Shown piece after piece: positions 17,040-25,833 of a stretch of DNA of 64,000 bases; position 1 is the first letter of the stretch, and every line of letters begins with the position of its first letter. A program made the translations under genes and the position numbers. The notes beneath the pieces were generated by a model that ran no database searches, had not been told where the DNA came from, and saw nothing but the letters and a program-made list of their open reading frames with translations. Source of the DNA: Bacillus salacetis. Lineage in GTDB: Bacteria > Bacillota > Bacilli > Bacillales > Bacillaceae_B. The stretch is from the NCBI RefSeq assembly GCF_003581585.1, contig NZ_QXIR01000004.1:1-64000 (forward strand). The letters run 5' to 3'.

Positions 17040-17152
17040 TTTTATTAATTTTAGAAGCAAATCTGCCTTATAAACTGATTTTTCCTTTAATCTCCAAAAA
17101 TCCAGCAGTTTATGGTAAAATTCTGAATTATACAACGGTTTGAGGTGAAGAA

Positions 17153-17380
17153 ATGGAAATCTTATTCATAATGATGGGAATCGCTCTTTTCATATTGATG
17201 CTATATATTCTTTACCTTGTTATTGAACCGGGTGTCAGGAAAGGCATAGATAATTCCAAGACCGGAAAGGTCATTCAGGAGTATTTTGGTGTGCCTGGAA
17301 AAGTCCTTCCTCCTGTCATCTCTAATGAAGAAATCGAGGAAGAACTTGAACGGCTTGAAGAAGAAGGTGAAACAAATTAA
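17153..17380 (+). CDS. Small single-pass membrane protein
   Basis: 75 residues: one long N-terminal hydrophobic helix (residues about 3-25), then a basic patch and an acidic C-terminal helix (NEEIEEELERLEEEGE). GAGGTGAAG precedes the ATG. No family recognised; a membrane-anchored adaptor is possible. Confidence 0.7.
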   Translation: MEILFIMMGIALFILMLYILYLVIEPGVRKGIDNSKTGKVIQEYFGVPGKVLPPVISNEEIEEELERLEEEGETN

Positions 17381-17498
17381 CTAAATAATCCTTTGATTCG
17401 ATAGGAATAGTCTTAGGTGATGAACTTAAAACTTAATATTCATTAAACCTATCCTTCTTAGGACAGGTTCCAAAGATTTTATGAAAGGAATAAATAAC

Positions 17499-17933
17499 AT
17501 GACATATACACGAATCGAAAAAGCTCATCCCGCATTGCTGGCAATTCTATTTTTGTTTATAGGTTCAGATATTGTTTCTGAAAATAATCTTCTTGATGCG
17601 ATTTTGTGGATCCTGATGGTTGTGTTGGTGATGTCACTGGGGATGAAATTTCAACTGCACGTGAAGGACGACAAGCTGGATTACAGAGTGTTTTTCTTAT
17701 CTTTCCGATTGTACAAAAGAACGATTGCGGCTGGACAGATACAATCAGTGATTTTCAAAAGGACCGATTGGACAAAAAAGAAAGCTGTAATCAAGATAAA
17801 AAGTGGCATGAACATTAAGGTGATTGAAAATGAACCAACACAGATTTTTGCCAAGCTGGACGGCTTTGCCTCCGCCCATGACGTTCAAATCAAAAAGTCC
17901 AAGGATTATATGCTTCTGGAAAAATATTACTAA
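17499..17933 (+). CDS. Membrane protein with PH-like C-terminal domain
   Basis: 144 residues from the second ATG, chosen because GAAAGGAA lies 8 bases before it while the earlier ATG (17481) has no site. Two hydrophobic helices (ALLAILFLFIGSDIV and AILWILMVVLVMSLGM) are followed by about 80 polar residues with a beta-rich pattern (VKDDKLDYRVFFLSFRLYK), similar in layout to bacterial PH-domain membrane proteins. Function unknown. Confidence 0.65.
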   Translation: MTYTRIEKAHPALLAILFLFIGSDIVSENNLLDAILWILMVVLVMSLGMKFQLHVKDDKLDYRVFFLSFRLYKRTIAAGQIQSVIFKRTDWTKKKAVIKIKSGMNIKVIENEPTQIFAKLDGFASAHDVQIKKSKDYMLLEKYY

Positions 17934-17956
17934 TTTCAAAAAAGGTGTTGGCAGTA

Positions 17957-18976
17957 ATGATAAGTAACCAATTCAAAGAAATAGAAGAAATGATCCTCAG
18001 CGGACAATTTTCCGGAACCATCCTGGTTAAGCGGGACAACGAAGTCGTGTATGAGGAGGCAGCGGGGTTTGCAGATAGAATGGAGAAAAGAGCCAATAGA
18101 AAGGATACTCGTTATGGGATTGCCTCTGGATGCAAAATTTTCACAGCAGTCGCAGTTGCTCAGTTGGCAGACGAGGGGTTACTGAGCTTTGATACCAAGT
18201 TGAAGGATTGCCTGGATTTAGAATTCCCAAAATGGGATGCAGACATCACGATTCAGCAGCTGCTTACGCATTCTTCCGGTATACCGGATTATTTTGATGA
18301 AGAGGTGATGGATGACTTTGCACAGTTGTGGAAAGAAACACCTATGTACCTCTTGCAAAATCCTTCCGATTTTCTTCCGATGTTCAGAGATAAGCCGATG
18401 AAAAGCATCCCCGGCGAGAGGTTACATTACAACAATGCCGGTTACATCATTTTAGGGCTTGTTGTTGAGCAGCTTGCACGAATACCTTTTACAGACTATG
18501 TGAATCAGAACATTTTTAAAAGAGCAGGGATGAGTGATTCCGGATACTTTTCAATGGATAGTCTGCCTGAAAACACAGCATACGGTTATGAAGAAACGGA
18601 AGCAGGACAGTTCAAAACCAACATATATTCAATTCCGATAAAAGGAGGTCCGGACGGAGGAGCCTATATTACGGCCGGGGACATGGTGAGGTTCTGGGAG
18701 GCGTTGCTGGACAACAGACTGTTAAGCAAGGAAACGACAAACATCCTGCTGACTCCCCATATCATGGTGAAAGAGGGAGTTCACTATGGTTTTGGCATCT
18801 GGATCAACAGCAATAATGAAAGCAACCTTAAGTACCACGTGATGGGATATGATCCGGGAGTGTCCTTCCATTCAGCTTATTATCCTGAAACAAAAGTCAA
18901 AACTGCCGTACTATCCAATTTCAGCAGCGGTGCTTATTCGATAATGAAAGCAATAGAAGAACACCTTTATAAGTAA
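17957..18976 (+). CDS. Serine hydrolase, class C beta-lactamase family
   Basis: 339 residues from the ATG 9 bases after AAAGGTG. The penicillin-binding-fold motifs are present: SxxK as SGCK near residue 58, YxN as YNN in ERLHYNNAGY, and a late HVMGYDPG replacing the KTG box. There is no signal peptide, so it is probably cytoplasmic; such proteins are often esterases or D-amino peptidases rather than true beta-lactamases. It stands alone and is followed by repeat copy 5 within 20 bases. Confidence 0.88.
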   Translation: MISNQFKEIEEMILSGQFSGTILVKRDNEVVYEEAAGFADRMEKRANRKDTRYGIASGCKIFTAVAVAQLADEGLLSFDTKLKDCLDLEFPKWDADITIQQLLTHSSGIPDYFDEEVMDDFAQLWKETPMYLLQNPSDFLPMFRDKPMKSIPGERLHYNNAGYIILGLVVEQLARIPFTDYVNQNIFKRAGMSDSGYFSMDSLPENTAYGYEETEAGQFKTNIYSIPIKGGPDGGAYITAGDMVRFWEALLDNRLLSKETTNILLTPHIMVKEGVHYGFGIWINSNNESNLKYHVMGYDPGVSFHSAYYPETKVKTAVLSNFSSGAYSIMKAIEEHLYK

Positions 18977-18992
18977 TGGAATGATTTTTCAA

Positions 18993-19182
18993 GGCTCTTT
19001 TCGTAAACTTTGTTGCTATTCAATATAAATTTCAACTTATCTCCTGGTATATCGTCGCAAAAACCCCCTGATAAGGAAAGAAAAGAGCTGTTCGTTCTTT
19101 TCCGAGAGTAAAACCTTTGACTACAAGGGGAAAATCCGGCACCTGGGATTTTTCCGAAAGCACAATATATGCGAAAACAGTC
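18993..19182 (-). mobile_element. MITE-like repeat, copy 5 (190 bp), perfect target duplication
   Basis: Complete copy flanked by the identical octamer TTTTTCAA (18985-18992 and 19183-19190). The right duplication directly touches the GGAGG site of the next gene, so the element forms the whole region just upstream of that gene. Confidence 0.95.
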
Positions 19183-19201
19183 TTTTTCAAGGAGGCTTCC
19201 A

Positions 19202-19372
19202 ATGGAACTGGTCTTTAAGATAACCGGATATTTTGTTTTCCTCATAGGTGGATTTCTCTTCTATTTCAAGGGTACCAAAACACCTTCCAAAGGATTGACG
19301 AAATTACACACATCTTTGATATTCATGTCTGGTTTCCTGCTTTTGAGCTTCCTGTATTGGTTTAAACTATAA
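19202..19372 (+). CDS. Small two-helix membrane protein
   Basis: 56 residues from the ATG placed 6 bases after GGAGG. Two hydrophobic helices (FKITGYFVFLIGGFLFYF and HTSLIFMSGFLLLSFLYWF) are separated by a basic loop. A longer frame that reads back into the repeat is rejected. Any promoter must lie in the repeat or upstream of it. No family recognised. Confidence 0.65.
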   Translation: MELVFKITGYFVFLIGGFLFYFKGTKTPSKGLTKLHTSLIFMSGFLLLSFLYWFKL

Positions 19373-19391
19373 AATGTAGGAGTAGTGGTTA

Positions 19392-19757
19392 ATGAAACTG
19401 AAACCCATAAATTTTCATGAAAAGTTAAGCATGTTTTCAGGACACTGGTCACCGAAAGTGATTGCGGAAATGAATGATTATCAATTCAAGCTTGTGAAAG
19501 TAGAAGGGGAATTTGTATGGCATGACCACAAAGAAACTGATGAAGTGTTCATCGTAATCAATGGGGAAATGAACATTGAATTCCGGGATGGAAGGGTTGA
19601 ATTGTATGAAGGGGAAATGTATGTTGTCCCAAAAGGGGTTGAGCACAAGCCTTGTGCAGAAAAGGAGTGCCATGTCCTGCTTGTCGAACCAAAAGGAGTT
19701 GTCAATACAGGCGATACAGAAGGGAAACTGACTGCAGAAAATGATGTATGGATATGA
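19392..19757 (+). CDS. Cupin-domain protein
   Basis: 121 residues forming a single cupin barrel. Metal-site motif 1 is [18 protein letters not shown] (His, His, Glu) and motif 2 is [12 protein letters not shown] (His). The metal-binding set is complete, so a small dioxygenase, isomerase or sensing role is possible; the substrate is unknown. AGGAGTAGTG precedes the ATG. The NUDIX gene begins about 20 bases downstream on the same strand. Confidence 0.88.
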   Translation: MKLKPINFHEKLSMFSGHWSPKVIAEMNDYQFKLVKVEGEFVWHDHKETDEVFIVINGEMNIEFRDGRVELYEGEMYVVPKGVEHKPCAEKECHVLLVEPKGVVNTGDTEGKLTAENDVWI

Positions 19758-19778
19758 AAGTGTATTGGAGTGATGGGA

Positions 19779-20195
19779 ATGCCTTCTGTAGGTGTGTTTG
19801 CTGTTGTGAGAAATCAAGCGGATGAAGTGCTTTGTGTTAAATTGAATTACGGTTCCGGAAACTGGACACTCCCGGGGGGACATTTGGACGAGAAAGAGTC
19901 ACCCGTAGAAGGGGTTCAAAGGGAAATCTTCGAGGAAACAGGCTATAAAGCAAAAGTAGTGAACTTTGTCGGTGTTTATTCAGCACCCGAAAAAGATGAC
20001 ATCGTCCTTTTGTTCAGGGCAGAAATTCTGCAAGAGGGAAAGTTCCTGCCGAATAAAGAGATAGTGCAGATTGGATTCTTTCCAGTCGACTCGCTGCCCA
20101 AGGCTATGCATCCATGGAACAGGGAACGAATAAAGGACGCATTTACTCATATGGAAAGTTCCTTGCGAGTATTTGAGAGAGCTGGTAACGGATGA
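19779..20195 (+). CDS. NUDIX hydrolase
   Basis: About 138 residues from the third in-frame start, the one best spaced from TTGGAG; GTG and ATG alternatives lie 6-9 bases earlier. The NUDIX box is complete: GGHLDEKESPVEGVQREIFE followed by ETG. It hydrolyses a nucleoside diphosphate linked to another group. The stop overlaps the next GNAT gene by 4 bases, so the cupin, NUDIX and GNAT genes form one operon. Confidence 0.9.
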   Translation: MPSVGVFAVVRNQADEVLCVKLNYGSGNWTLPGGHLDEKESPVEGVQREIFEETGYKAKVVNFVGVYSAPEKDDIVLLFRAEILQEGKFLPNKEIVQIGFFPVDSLPKAMHPWNRERIKDAFTHMESSLRVFERAGNG

Positions 20196-20653
20196 AACTG
20201 TCGTTAACGATTGTAGCTTCTGAGGACAAGGATGAATACCTGCCGCTGCTATTGATTGCTGATGAAAGTGAGAAGGCAGTCAAGCAGTATTTCGCCGATG
20301 GGGATTTGTTTTCTATTCACATCAACGATGAACTTTCAGGTGTAATCCTGTTCACTACTATAGACGTCTCTACCATTGAATTGAAAAATTTCGCCCTTTT
20401 GAAGGCCTATAGAGGAAAAGGACTTGGAAAGAAAGTAATACAGACGGCCCTGTCTGATTATAAGGAAATGGGTGTTAAACAGGTACTGGTTGGAACGGCG
20501 AATTCCAGTATAGGTAATATCGCTTTTTACCAGAAGGCTGGTTTCAGGATGAAAGAGATAAAGAGGGATTTCTTTTTGGATTATCCGGAACCGATTATTG
20601 AGAATGGAATTCGGGCGCTGGATATGCTGATGTTTCAAAAGGAGCTGGATTAG
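20192..20653 (+). CDS. GNAT-family N-acetyltransferase
   Basis: 153 residues with motif A as LKAYRGKGLGKKVIQTAL and motif B as GNIAFYQKAGFRM. Coupled to the NUDIX gene by an ATGA overlap. Acetyl acceptor unknown. Repeat copy 6 follows about 40 bases downstream, with no intrinsic terminator before it. Confidence 0.9.
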   Translation: MKLSLTIVASEDKDEYLPLLLIADESEKAVKQYFADGDLFSIHINDELSGVILFTTIDVSTIELKNFALLKAYRGKGLGKKVIQTALSDYKEMGVKQVLVGTANSSIGNIAFYQKAGFRMKEIKRDFFLDYPEPIIENGIRALDMLMFQKELD

Positions 20654-20690
20654 GGAAGGTACCCATTTAGACATGGCAGTTAAAAGCCAA

Positions 20691-20852
20691 GGCTGTTTTC
20701 GCATATATTGTTGCTTTGGGATTTCAAAGGTTTTACTCTCGAAAAAGCACGATCAGCTCTTTCCTTTCCTGCTCACCGGGGGTTTTACGGCGAACTACCA
20801 GGATAATATTTGATATTTATATTGAATAGCAGCAAAGTTTACGAAAAGAGCC
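20691..20852 (+). mobile_element. MITE-like repeat, copy 6 (162 bp), perfect target duplication
   Basis: Flanked by identical AAAGCCAA octamers (20683-20690 and 20853-20860). About 30 bp is missing at the first internal palindrome, yet both ends and the second palindrome remain, so this sub-form may have moved or been deleted after insertion. Confidence 0.95.
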
Positions 20853-20883
20853 AAAGCCAAAATGGAAATAAAGGAGCAGTTTG

Positions 20884-21453
20884 ATGTATTGGGTTGCAGC
20901 ATTATTTGATGATGAAACGGAACAATTAATCAAAAATTTATGGAATGAATTGCGGGAAGAGTCCATCTCTTTCTACGCAGATGAGATAAAAAATGGCAGG
21001 CCGCATATTACACTGGCGAGCTATAAAGAGATCGATAAGCAACAATTCATAGAGGGTATGAAGGAATTCTATAATGATAAAGAAGAAGTGAAGATTTGTT
21101 TTAATACGGTAGGATCATTTCTGAACTACGGAACTCTTTTTTTCTCTCCTACTGTTTCAACGGAACTCTTGGATCTGCATGCTTCCCATTATGAATTCTT
21201 TAAAGAAGACACCCCTGCAGCCAACGATGTTTATGTTCCGGGTGAATGGATTCCTCACTGTACACTGGCAAATAAATTGACCGAAGAAGAGCTGGCCGTA
21301 GCGTTTCAGTACTGCTTGAAAAAGAATGATCTTATAAAAGGGGTAATCAAGGAAATTGCCCTGATACAATTGGCTGAAGTGGATGAGGGACAAATTGAAG
21401 CCCCCGTTGTATATTCCATTCCTTTAAAAAAAGCTGGAAACAAGCATGGTTGA
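20884..21453 (+). CDS. 2'-5' RNA ligase-family protein (2H phosphoesterase)
   Basis: 189 residues with both HxT motifs of the 2H phosphoesterase fold: RPHITLAS near residue 42 and IPHCTLANKL near residue 124. Family members act on 2',3'-cyclic or 2'-5' phosphodiesters in RNA or small nucleotides. The ATG follows AAAGGAGCAG with a spacing of 8. The stop overlaps the next GNAT start by 8 bases. A broken paralogue lies at 22882. Confidence 0.88.
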   Translation: MYWVAALFDDETEQLIKNLWNELREESISFYADEIKNGRPHITLASYKEIDKQQFIEGMKEFYNDKEEVKICFNTVGSFLNYGTLFFSPTVSTELLDLHASHYEFFKEDTPAANDVYVPGEWIPHCTLANKLTEEELAVAFQYCLKKNDLIKGVIKEIALIQLAEVDEGQIEAPVVYSIPLKKAGNKHG

Positions 21454-22006
21454 TTTCATTTTGGATGGTGAAATCCGTATTTCCCTATTCCAGCCTTATC
21501 ATGCACCTGAATTGTTTCAGCTTGTTGATGATAACCGTGAAATCCTTGGCAAGTGGCTGTCTTTCCCTCATAAGACCAGAACAATAGAGGATTCAAGGTT
21601 ATTTATAGAACGTTCTTTAACAAGGTTTGAAAACGATCACGGTTTTTGGGCCGGCATATGGTTAAAGGATGAACTGGCAGGCGCAATTGGTTATTTATAT
21701 ATGGACCCATCGGCACGAAAAACCGAAATCGGGTATTGGCTGGGAAGGGGATTTGAAGGGAACGGGCTTGTAACTAAATCCTGCGTATGCTTCGTTAATC
21801 ATGCATTTGAAGGCTTGGAATTAAACAAGGTGGAAATCAATATGTCCGAGCAGAACGCAAGGAGTATAGCTGTTGCTGAGCGCCTTGGTTTTAAGAGGGA
21901 AGGCCTGATCAGGGACTTTGAGTTTTTGAATGGGCTTTATCATAACCGGTTCATTTATGGAATGCTGAGGAAGGAATGGGCTGTGCTCGCTGGAACAGAG
22001 TGCTGA
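21446..22006 (+). CDS. GNAT acetyltransferase, RimJ/RimL type
   Basis: 186 residues of the RimL-like class (similar in style to B. subtilis YdaF). Motif A is IGYWLGRGFEGNGLVTKS and the C-terminal RLGFKREGLIRDFEFLNG is typical of this class. Targets of such proteins include ribosomal proteins and other N-termini, but this one cannot be assigned. Overlaps the RNA ligase-like gene by 8 bases. Confidence 0.9.
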   Translation: MVDFILDGEIRISLFQPYHAPELFQLVDDNREILGKWLSFPHKTRTIEDSRLFIERSLTRFENDHGFWAGIWLKDELAGAIGYLYMDPSARKTEIGYWLGRGFEGNGLVTKSCVCFVNHAFEGLELNKVEINMSEQNARSIAVAERLGFKREGLIRDFEFLNGLYHNRFIYGMLRKEWAVLAGTEC

Positions 22007-22086
22007 ATCAACGCTGGCTTTGAATACATTTACAATCCCGCTCTCCCTGTCACGTGAGCACTTTGAATGAAAAGGATGAGACAGTT

Positions 22087-22629
22087 ATGAAGAAAATAAG
22101 CGGCGACAGAATCATTTTGCGGGAGCTGAGAGAATCAGATTGGCAGGATATCCATGACTATGCCTCTCAAGAAAAGGCAAGCCGCTTTCAGGAGTGGGGA
22201 CCCAATACAGAAGAAGAAACAAAGCGTTTCCTATCTGTTGCACTTGAGGATGCTGTAGCTTCTCCTCGATCACGGTTTATTTTGGGGATTACAATACAAA
22301 CAGATAGCCGTTTGATAGGTGCAGCGGAGATTAATATAAGAGACTTTCACAATCAATCAGGTGAAATCGGCTATATAATCAATCCGGAATATTGGGGTAT
22401 GGGATTTGCGGCCGAAGCGGCAGGATTGATGATTGGATTTGGGTTCAAGGAATTAAAGCTTCATCGGATTTATGCTAAGTGCCATCCTGATAATGAAGCT
22501 TCAATCAGGGTGATGGAAAAATCAGGGATGCAAAGAGAAGGCACGTTGAGAGATCACCTGAAAATTAATGATGGCTGGAGAGATTCCCGCCTTTATTCCA
22601 TATTGGAAAACGAGTGGGCAGGAATATGA
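22087..22629 (+). CDS. GNAT acetyltransferase, RimJ/RimL type
   Basis: 180 residues from the ATG after AAAGGATGAG; an upstream GTG (22054) lacks a site. Motif A: IGYIINPEYWGMGFAAEA, then HRIYAKCHPDNEASIRVMEK and REGTLRDHLKINDGWRD. It is the second RimL-type GNAT in a row. Its stop overlaps the start of a frameshifted lipoprotein gene by 4 bases. Confidence 0.9.
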   Translation: MKKISGDRIILRELRESDWQDIHDYASQEKASRFQEWGPNTEEETKRFLSVALEDAVASPRSRFILGITIQTDSRLIGAAEINIRDFHNQSGEIGYIINPEYWGMGFAAEAAGLMIGFGFKELKLHRIYAKCHPDNEASIRVMEKSGMQREGTLRDHLKINDGWRDSRLYSILENEWAGI

Positions 22630-22863
22630 AACTTCCAGGCACAAACGCTTTACTTTTGCTGCTTCTGATTATCCTGCCGGGAGGATGCAGAAAGAAATGC
22701 CCGTTATACCATTTGGGTGGATGTTTCCGAACAGAGTTCTGAACTGACTGATTCAGCCATAAAAAGACTGAAAGATGATGGCATAGAATATAGGCTGGAT
22801 GATGAAGGAAATGTCCTGATCAGGGAAAGCGGCCTGAATAAAGCAGTTACATGTTGTTCCTGA
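22626..22863 (+). pseudogene. Frameshifted small lipoprotein gene
   Basis: Starts with an N-terminal hydrophobic signal (ALLLLLLIILP) ending in a lipobox-like GGC, then shifts frame near 22690-22700. The first frame stops early. The second frame reads on as ARYTIWVDVSEQSSELTDSA, later GNVLIRESGLNKAVTCCS, and closes at 22863. One extra base, most simply an added A in the AAA run of the AGAAAGAAATGC stretch, explains the shift. It may be a real lesion or a sequencing error. Function unknown; it is coupled to the upstream GNAT. Confidence 0.65.
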
Positions 22864-22881
22864 AGTTGGGAGGTGAAATAG

Positions 22882-23442
22882 TTGTATGCTGTAATTGCTT
22901 TATTTGATGAAAAAACTGATACCCTTGTAAGAAACATTTGGCAGGGTTTACGTGAAAAGGAGATTTCCTTTTATGCTGAAGAAGTAATCGACAGAATTCC
23001 TCATATTACATTGGCAGGCTAAAATCATATAGAGGATGAAACTTCTTTTGCAAAGCAGCTGGAAGATTTGTATAAATACATGAAACCCATTAAGATCAGC
23101 TTCAATTCGGTTGGATCCTTTTTTGAATCTGGTGCACTCTATCTATCTCCTGTCATGACAACGGAATTATATGAGCTGCATTGTAAACACCACCAGGTGC
23201 TTCAAGGGTATGGAAATTCTTCATCTCCTTTTTATTTACCCGGCCAATGGGTCCCTCATTGTACAATTGCCAACAGGCTTTCTTCGCGGGAATTAGCCGA
23301 GGCATATTCATATTGCATCAATAGAATCCACCCCCTCTCAGGGGAAATTACAAAGATAGCCTTGATCAAGGTCCAGGGAAGCGCAGCACCTGTCATACAT
23401 AGTACAAGTTTAAAGGAGGCAGACAATTGCTCCATCATGTAG
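22882..23442 (+). pseudogene. 2'-5' RNA ligase-like paralogue with a premature stop
   Basis: Reads LYAVIALFDEKTDTL from a TTG that follows a strong GGGAGGTGA site. The first HxT motif IPHITLAG is intact, then a TAA at 23020-23022 (codon 47) interrupts, where the intact paralogue at 20884 has a tyrosine. The frame then continues to a second HxT motif (VPHCTIANRL) and the end. A single-base change (TAY to TAA) is the only visible lesion. Loss of the N-terminal His motif would abolish catalysis. Confidence 0.85.
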
Positions 23443-23822
23443 AACTTTATGTATCAAATATAAAGAAGTCGAGTGAGTTCTGGGGATGGTTTCTGGAAGA
23501 AATCGGTTATCATCTCCATCAGGAATGGGACGATGGGCGAAGCTGGAAAATGAAAGAAACCTATTTAGTGTTTGTCCAAACTGAAGAACGGTTCATGGAT
23601 ATCCCCTACCATCGCTGCCGGGTGGGGCTGAATCACCTTGCCTTTCATGCAGAATCCCGTGAGCAGGTGGATCAAATGACAGACAAACTGAAGAACAAGG
23701 GAGTGAAAATCCTCTATCCTGATAAACATCCTTTTGCAGGAGGAAAAGATTATTATGCGGTATTCTTTGAAGATCCAGACAGAATGAAGGTTGAGCTTGC
23801 GGCTCCGGGTTCAAACAACTAG
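23427..23822 (+). CDS. VOC/glyoxalase-family protein
   Basis: 131 residues with the vicinal oxygen chelate pattern: LHHVELYVSNIKKSSEF at the start and GLNHLAFHAESREQVDQM in the second module, then FFEDPDRMKVELAAP. The TTG start is decided by AAAGGAGG 7 bases upstream, inside the end of the broken RNA ligase-like gene, which it overlaps by 16 bases. Substrate unknown. Confidence 0.88.
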   Translation: MLHHVELYVSNIKKSSEFWGWFLEEIGYHLHQEWDDGRSWKMKETYLVFVQTEERFMDIPYHRCRVGLNHLAFHAESREQVDQMTDKLKNKGVKILYPDKHPFAGGKDYYAVFFEDPDRMKVELAAPGSNN

Positions 23823-24034
23823 GAATACCACCAAGTAAGGAATAAATTCAACATTCAGGTTTACCTCGTCACAGATGAGGGTAAATCTAGTGGGACTTTG
23901 AGGCCCGGAGGTGGAGTGCAAGGACTGAGTGGACTATTCTTATACATAAAGCAAGGATATGAACAAATTTTGAAGGATTTTTATTCAAAATAAAGAATGA
24001 ATATTATATCGAAATCTTTAGGAGGGTATTCTTT

Positions 24035-24883
24035 ATGGGGACAGAATTCATTAATAAAGAGGATATTGCGGGATTCATTTCTGCCAACCGGGAAAATTTT
24101 AAAGAAAAACTTCTTTCTGAAGCAGTAACTGTACGAAATAAAATCAATGACATATTGGAAAAAGGGAATATCGATCTATTGAAAAATGCAGAGAGGCTCG
24201 CTCTCTACATTGCCAGGAATATGGAAGATGAATTAGTGGAATTTGCAAAGATCGAGGGGATTGCCTGGGCGCAGCATTCCCTTACAGTTGCTTTCAAGCT
24301 CGAATGGGTTCATGCGATCAGAAGGACTTTATGGTACTTCCTTTATCAGTATGACAAATTGAATGGCGAGGAAGAATTTAAAAGGAAAAAATTCTTCGAT
24401 ATGGAAAAGAGAATCAATGACCGTGTCGATCAGTTCCTCAATACTTTTTTCATCAGTTATTCTGATTACAAAGATCAGCAGCTTATGTCTCAAAGGCAGC
24501 TTGTCGAGAACTTATCTGTTCCCATTATCCCTATTAACAGTTCTATTGCGGTACTGCCGCTGATTGGGATGATGGATACATATCGCATCAACACACTGGA
24601 AGAGAAGGTGCTGGTGGGCATAGGTAATATGAGGATACAAACACTTATCATTGATCTATCCGGAATTGCTGAAATGGAACTGGATGTCATCGTACAATTC
24701 GAAAAGATCCTTAACGGTATTCAAATGATGGGATGCAAACCCGTCCTGACAGGGCTCCGGGTGGATTTGGTCAGAAAAATGATTAATGCGGGTGTATCTT
24801 TTGACAGTGAAGTGGCAACAAAAGGCACATTACAGCAGACATTAACGGAACATTTGGTGTTGGATAACGGACATTATCAATAG
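24035..24883 (+). CDS. RsbR-like STAS-domain protein
   Basis: 282 residues. The N-terminal about 150 residues are helical and resemble the RsbR_N non-heme globin-like sensor. The C-terminal STAS domain runs from about 160, with IIPINSSIAVLPLIG and TLIIDLSGIAEMELDVIVQ, a region that carries the conserved phosphorylation position in stressosome proteins. RsbR paralogues assemble the stressosome that controls sigma-B. No rsbS/rsbT partner lies beside it. AGGAGGG precedes the ATG and a terminator follows. Confidence 0.85.
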   Translation: MGTEFINKEDIAGFISANRENFKEKLLSEAVTVRNKINDILEKGNIDLLKNAERLALYIARNMEDELVEFAKIEGIAWAQHSLTVAFKLEWVHAIRRTLWYFLYQYDKLNGEEEFKRKKFFDMEKRINDRVDQFLNTFFISYSDYKDQQLMSQRQLVENLSVPIIPINSSIAVLPLIGMMDTYRINTLEEKVLVGIGNMRIQTLIIDLSGIAEMELDVIVQFEKILNGIQMMGCKPVLTGLRVDLVRKMINAGVSFDSEVATKGTLQQTLTEHLVLDNGHYQ

Positions 24884-24894
24884 GAAAAGGAAGC

Positions 24895-24926
24895 AGAGCT
24901 GATTAGATAATCGGCTCTTTTTTTTA
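24895..24926 (+). terminator. Rho-independent terminator after the STAS gene
   Basis: Stem AGAGCTGATT paired with AATCGGCTCT, then eight T. The T-tract is the left target site of repeat copy 7. Confidence 0.87.
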
Positions 24927-25115
24927 GGCTCTTTTCGTAAACTTTGTTGCTATTCAATATAAATTTCAAATAATATCCTGTTAATCGTCGTAAAAACCAC
25001 GGTGAGCAGGAAAGAAAAGTGCTGCTCGTTCTTTTCGAGTGTAAAACCTTTAAACAGGGGAAAAATCCGGCACCTGGGGTTTTTTTCGAAAACAACAATA
25101 TATGCGTAAACAGCC
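24927..25115 (-). mobile_element. MITE-like repeat, copy 7 (189 bp)
   Basis: Complete copy; flanks TTTTTTTA and ATTTTTTA match at 7 of 8. It is inserted into the T-run of the preceding terminator. Confidence 0.93.
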
Positions 25116-25308
25116 ATTTTTTATTGTGAAAATAGGAATATTTTGAAATAATTGGTTTATTGAAGCTATCATAATGAAATAATTTTCACTAATAAGAACT
25201 TTTTTTAGAAAAATATAGAAATTTTTGGGGAAAATGAAACTTTTTATACTTCATCAATCGTCAAATAAGAAATTCATAGACAAGGTGAGGGGAAAAGGGA
25301 GCTGCAGC

Positions 25309-25833
25309 ATGGAGAAAAGCAAACGAAATTTACTACTGGAAGAAATCATGACAGAGTATGGTGATGAACTGGTCAGACTTGCCTATTCCTATGTGAAGGA
25401 TGTAGACATCGCAAAAGATATTACTCAGAACGCGTTTGTAAAGTGTTATAAAAAGCTTGATTCATTCAGGGGTGAATCCAAAATGAAGACGTGGCTTTAC
25501 CGTATTACCATCAATGAATGCAAAGACTATTTAAAGAGCTGGAACCATAAAAAAGTGCAGGTAGTGGATTACATACAGGAAAATACGAAATCCCTGCTTC
25601 CTTCCGCCGAAACCACAGTACTGAAGGATGCCAAGCATCAGGAAATAAAGAATATCGTACTGTCGCTGCCGAAGAAATACAGGGAGGTTATCTATCTGTA
25701 TTATTTTGATTCCCTGAATATTGAAGAAGTTGCCGAGGTAACAGAGCTTGGAGTGAATACTGTGAAGACGAGACTCCGCAGGGCCAAGCAGCAACTGAAG
25801 ATCAAATTGGAGGAGGCCGAAGTATATGAATGA
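25309..25833 (+). CDS. ECF RNA polymerase sigma factor
   Basis: 174 residues from the ATG preceded by GGGAG; a longer frame starting at 25225 has no site. Region 2 is clear (AKDITQNAFVKCYKKLDSFR, then KTWLYRITINECKDYLKSW) and region 4 carries the helix-turn-helix (LNIEEVAEVTELGVNTVKTR). The next gene overlaps by 8 bases and encodes a membrane anti-sigma-like protein, so the pair forms a signal-responsive module, probably autoregulated. Confidence 0.92.
   Translation: MEKSKRNLLLEEIMTEYGDELVRLAYSYVKDVDIAKDITQNAFVKCYKKLDSFRGESKMKTWLYRITINECKDYLKSWNHKKVQVVDYIQENTKSLLPSAETTVLKDAKHQEIKNIVLSLPKKYREVIYLYYFDSLNIEEVAEVTELGVNTVKTRLRRAKQQLKIKLEEAEVYE

Noticed and set aside
18967-25115. Short reading frames inside the repeat copies, such as those at 18967-19245 and 24877-25098, sharing peptides like YLKFILNSNKVYEK
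   Set aside because: They arise from the same repeat sequence in several copies, differ by frameshifts between copies, and lack ribosome binding sites. They are repeat translations, not genes.
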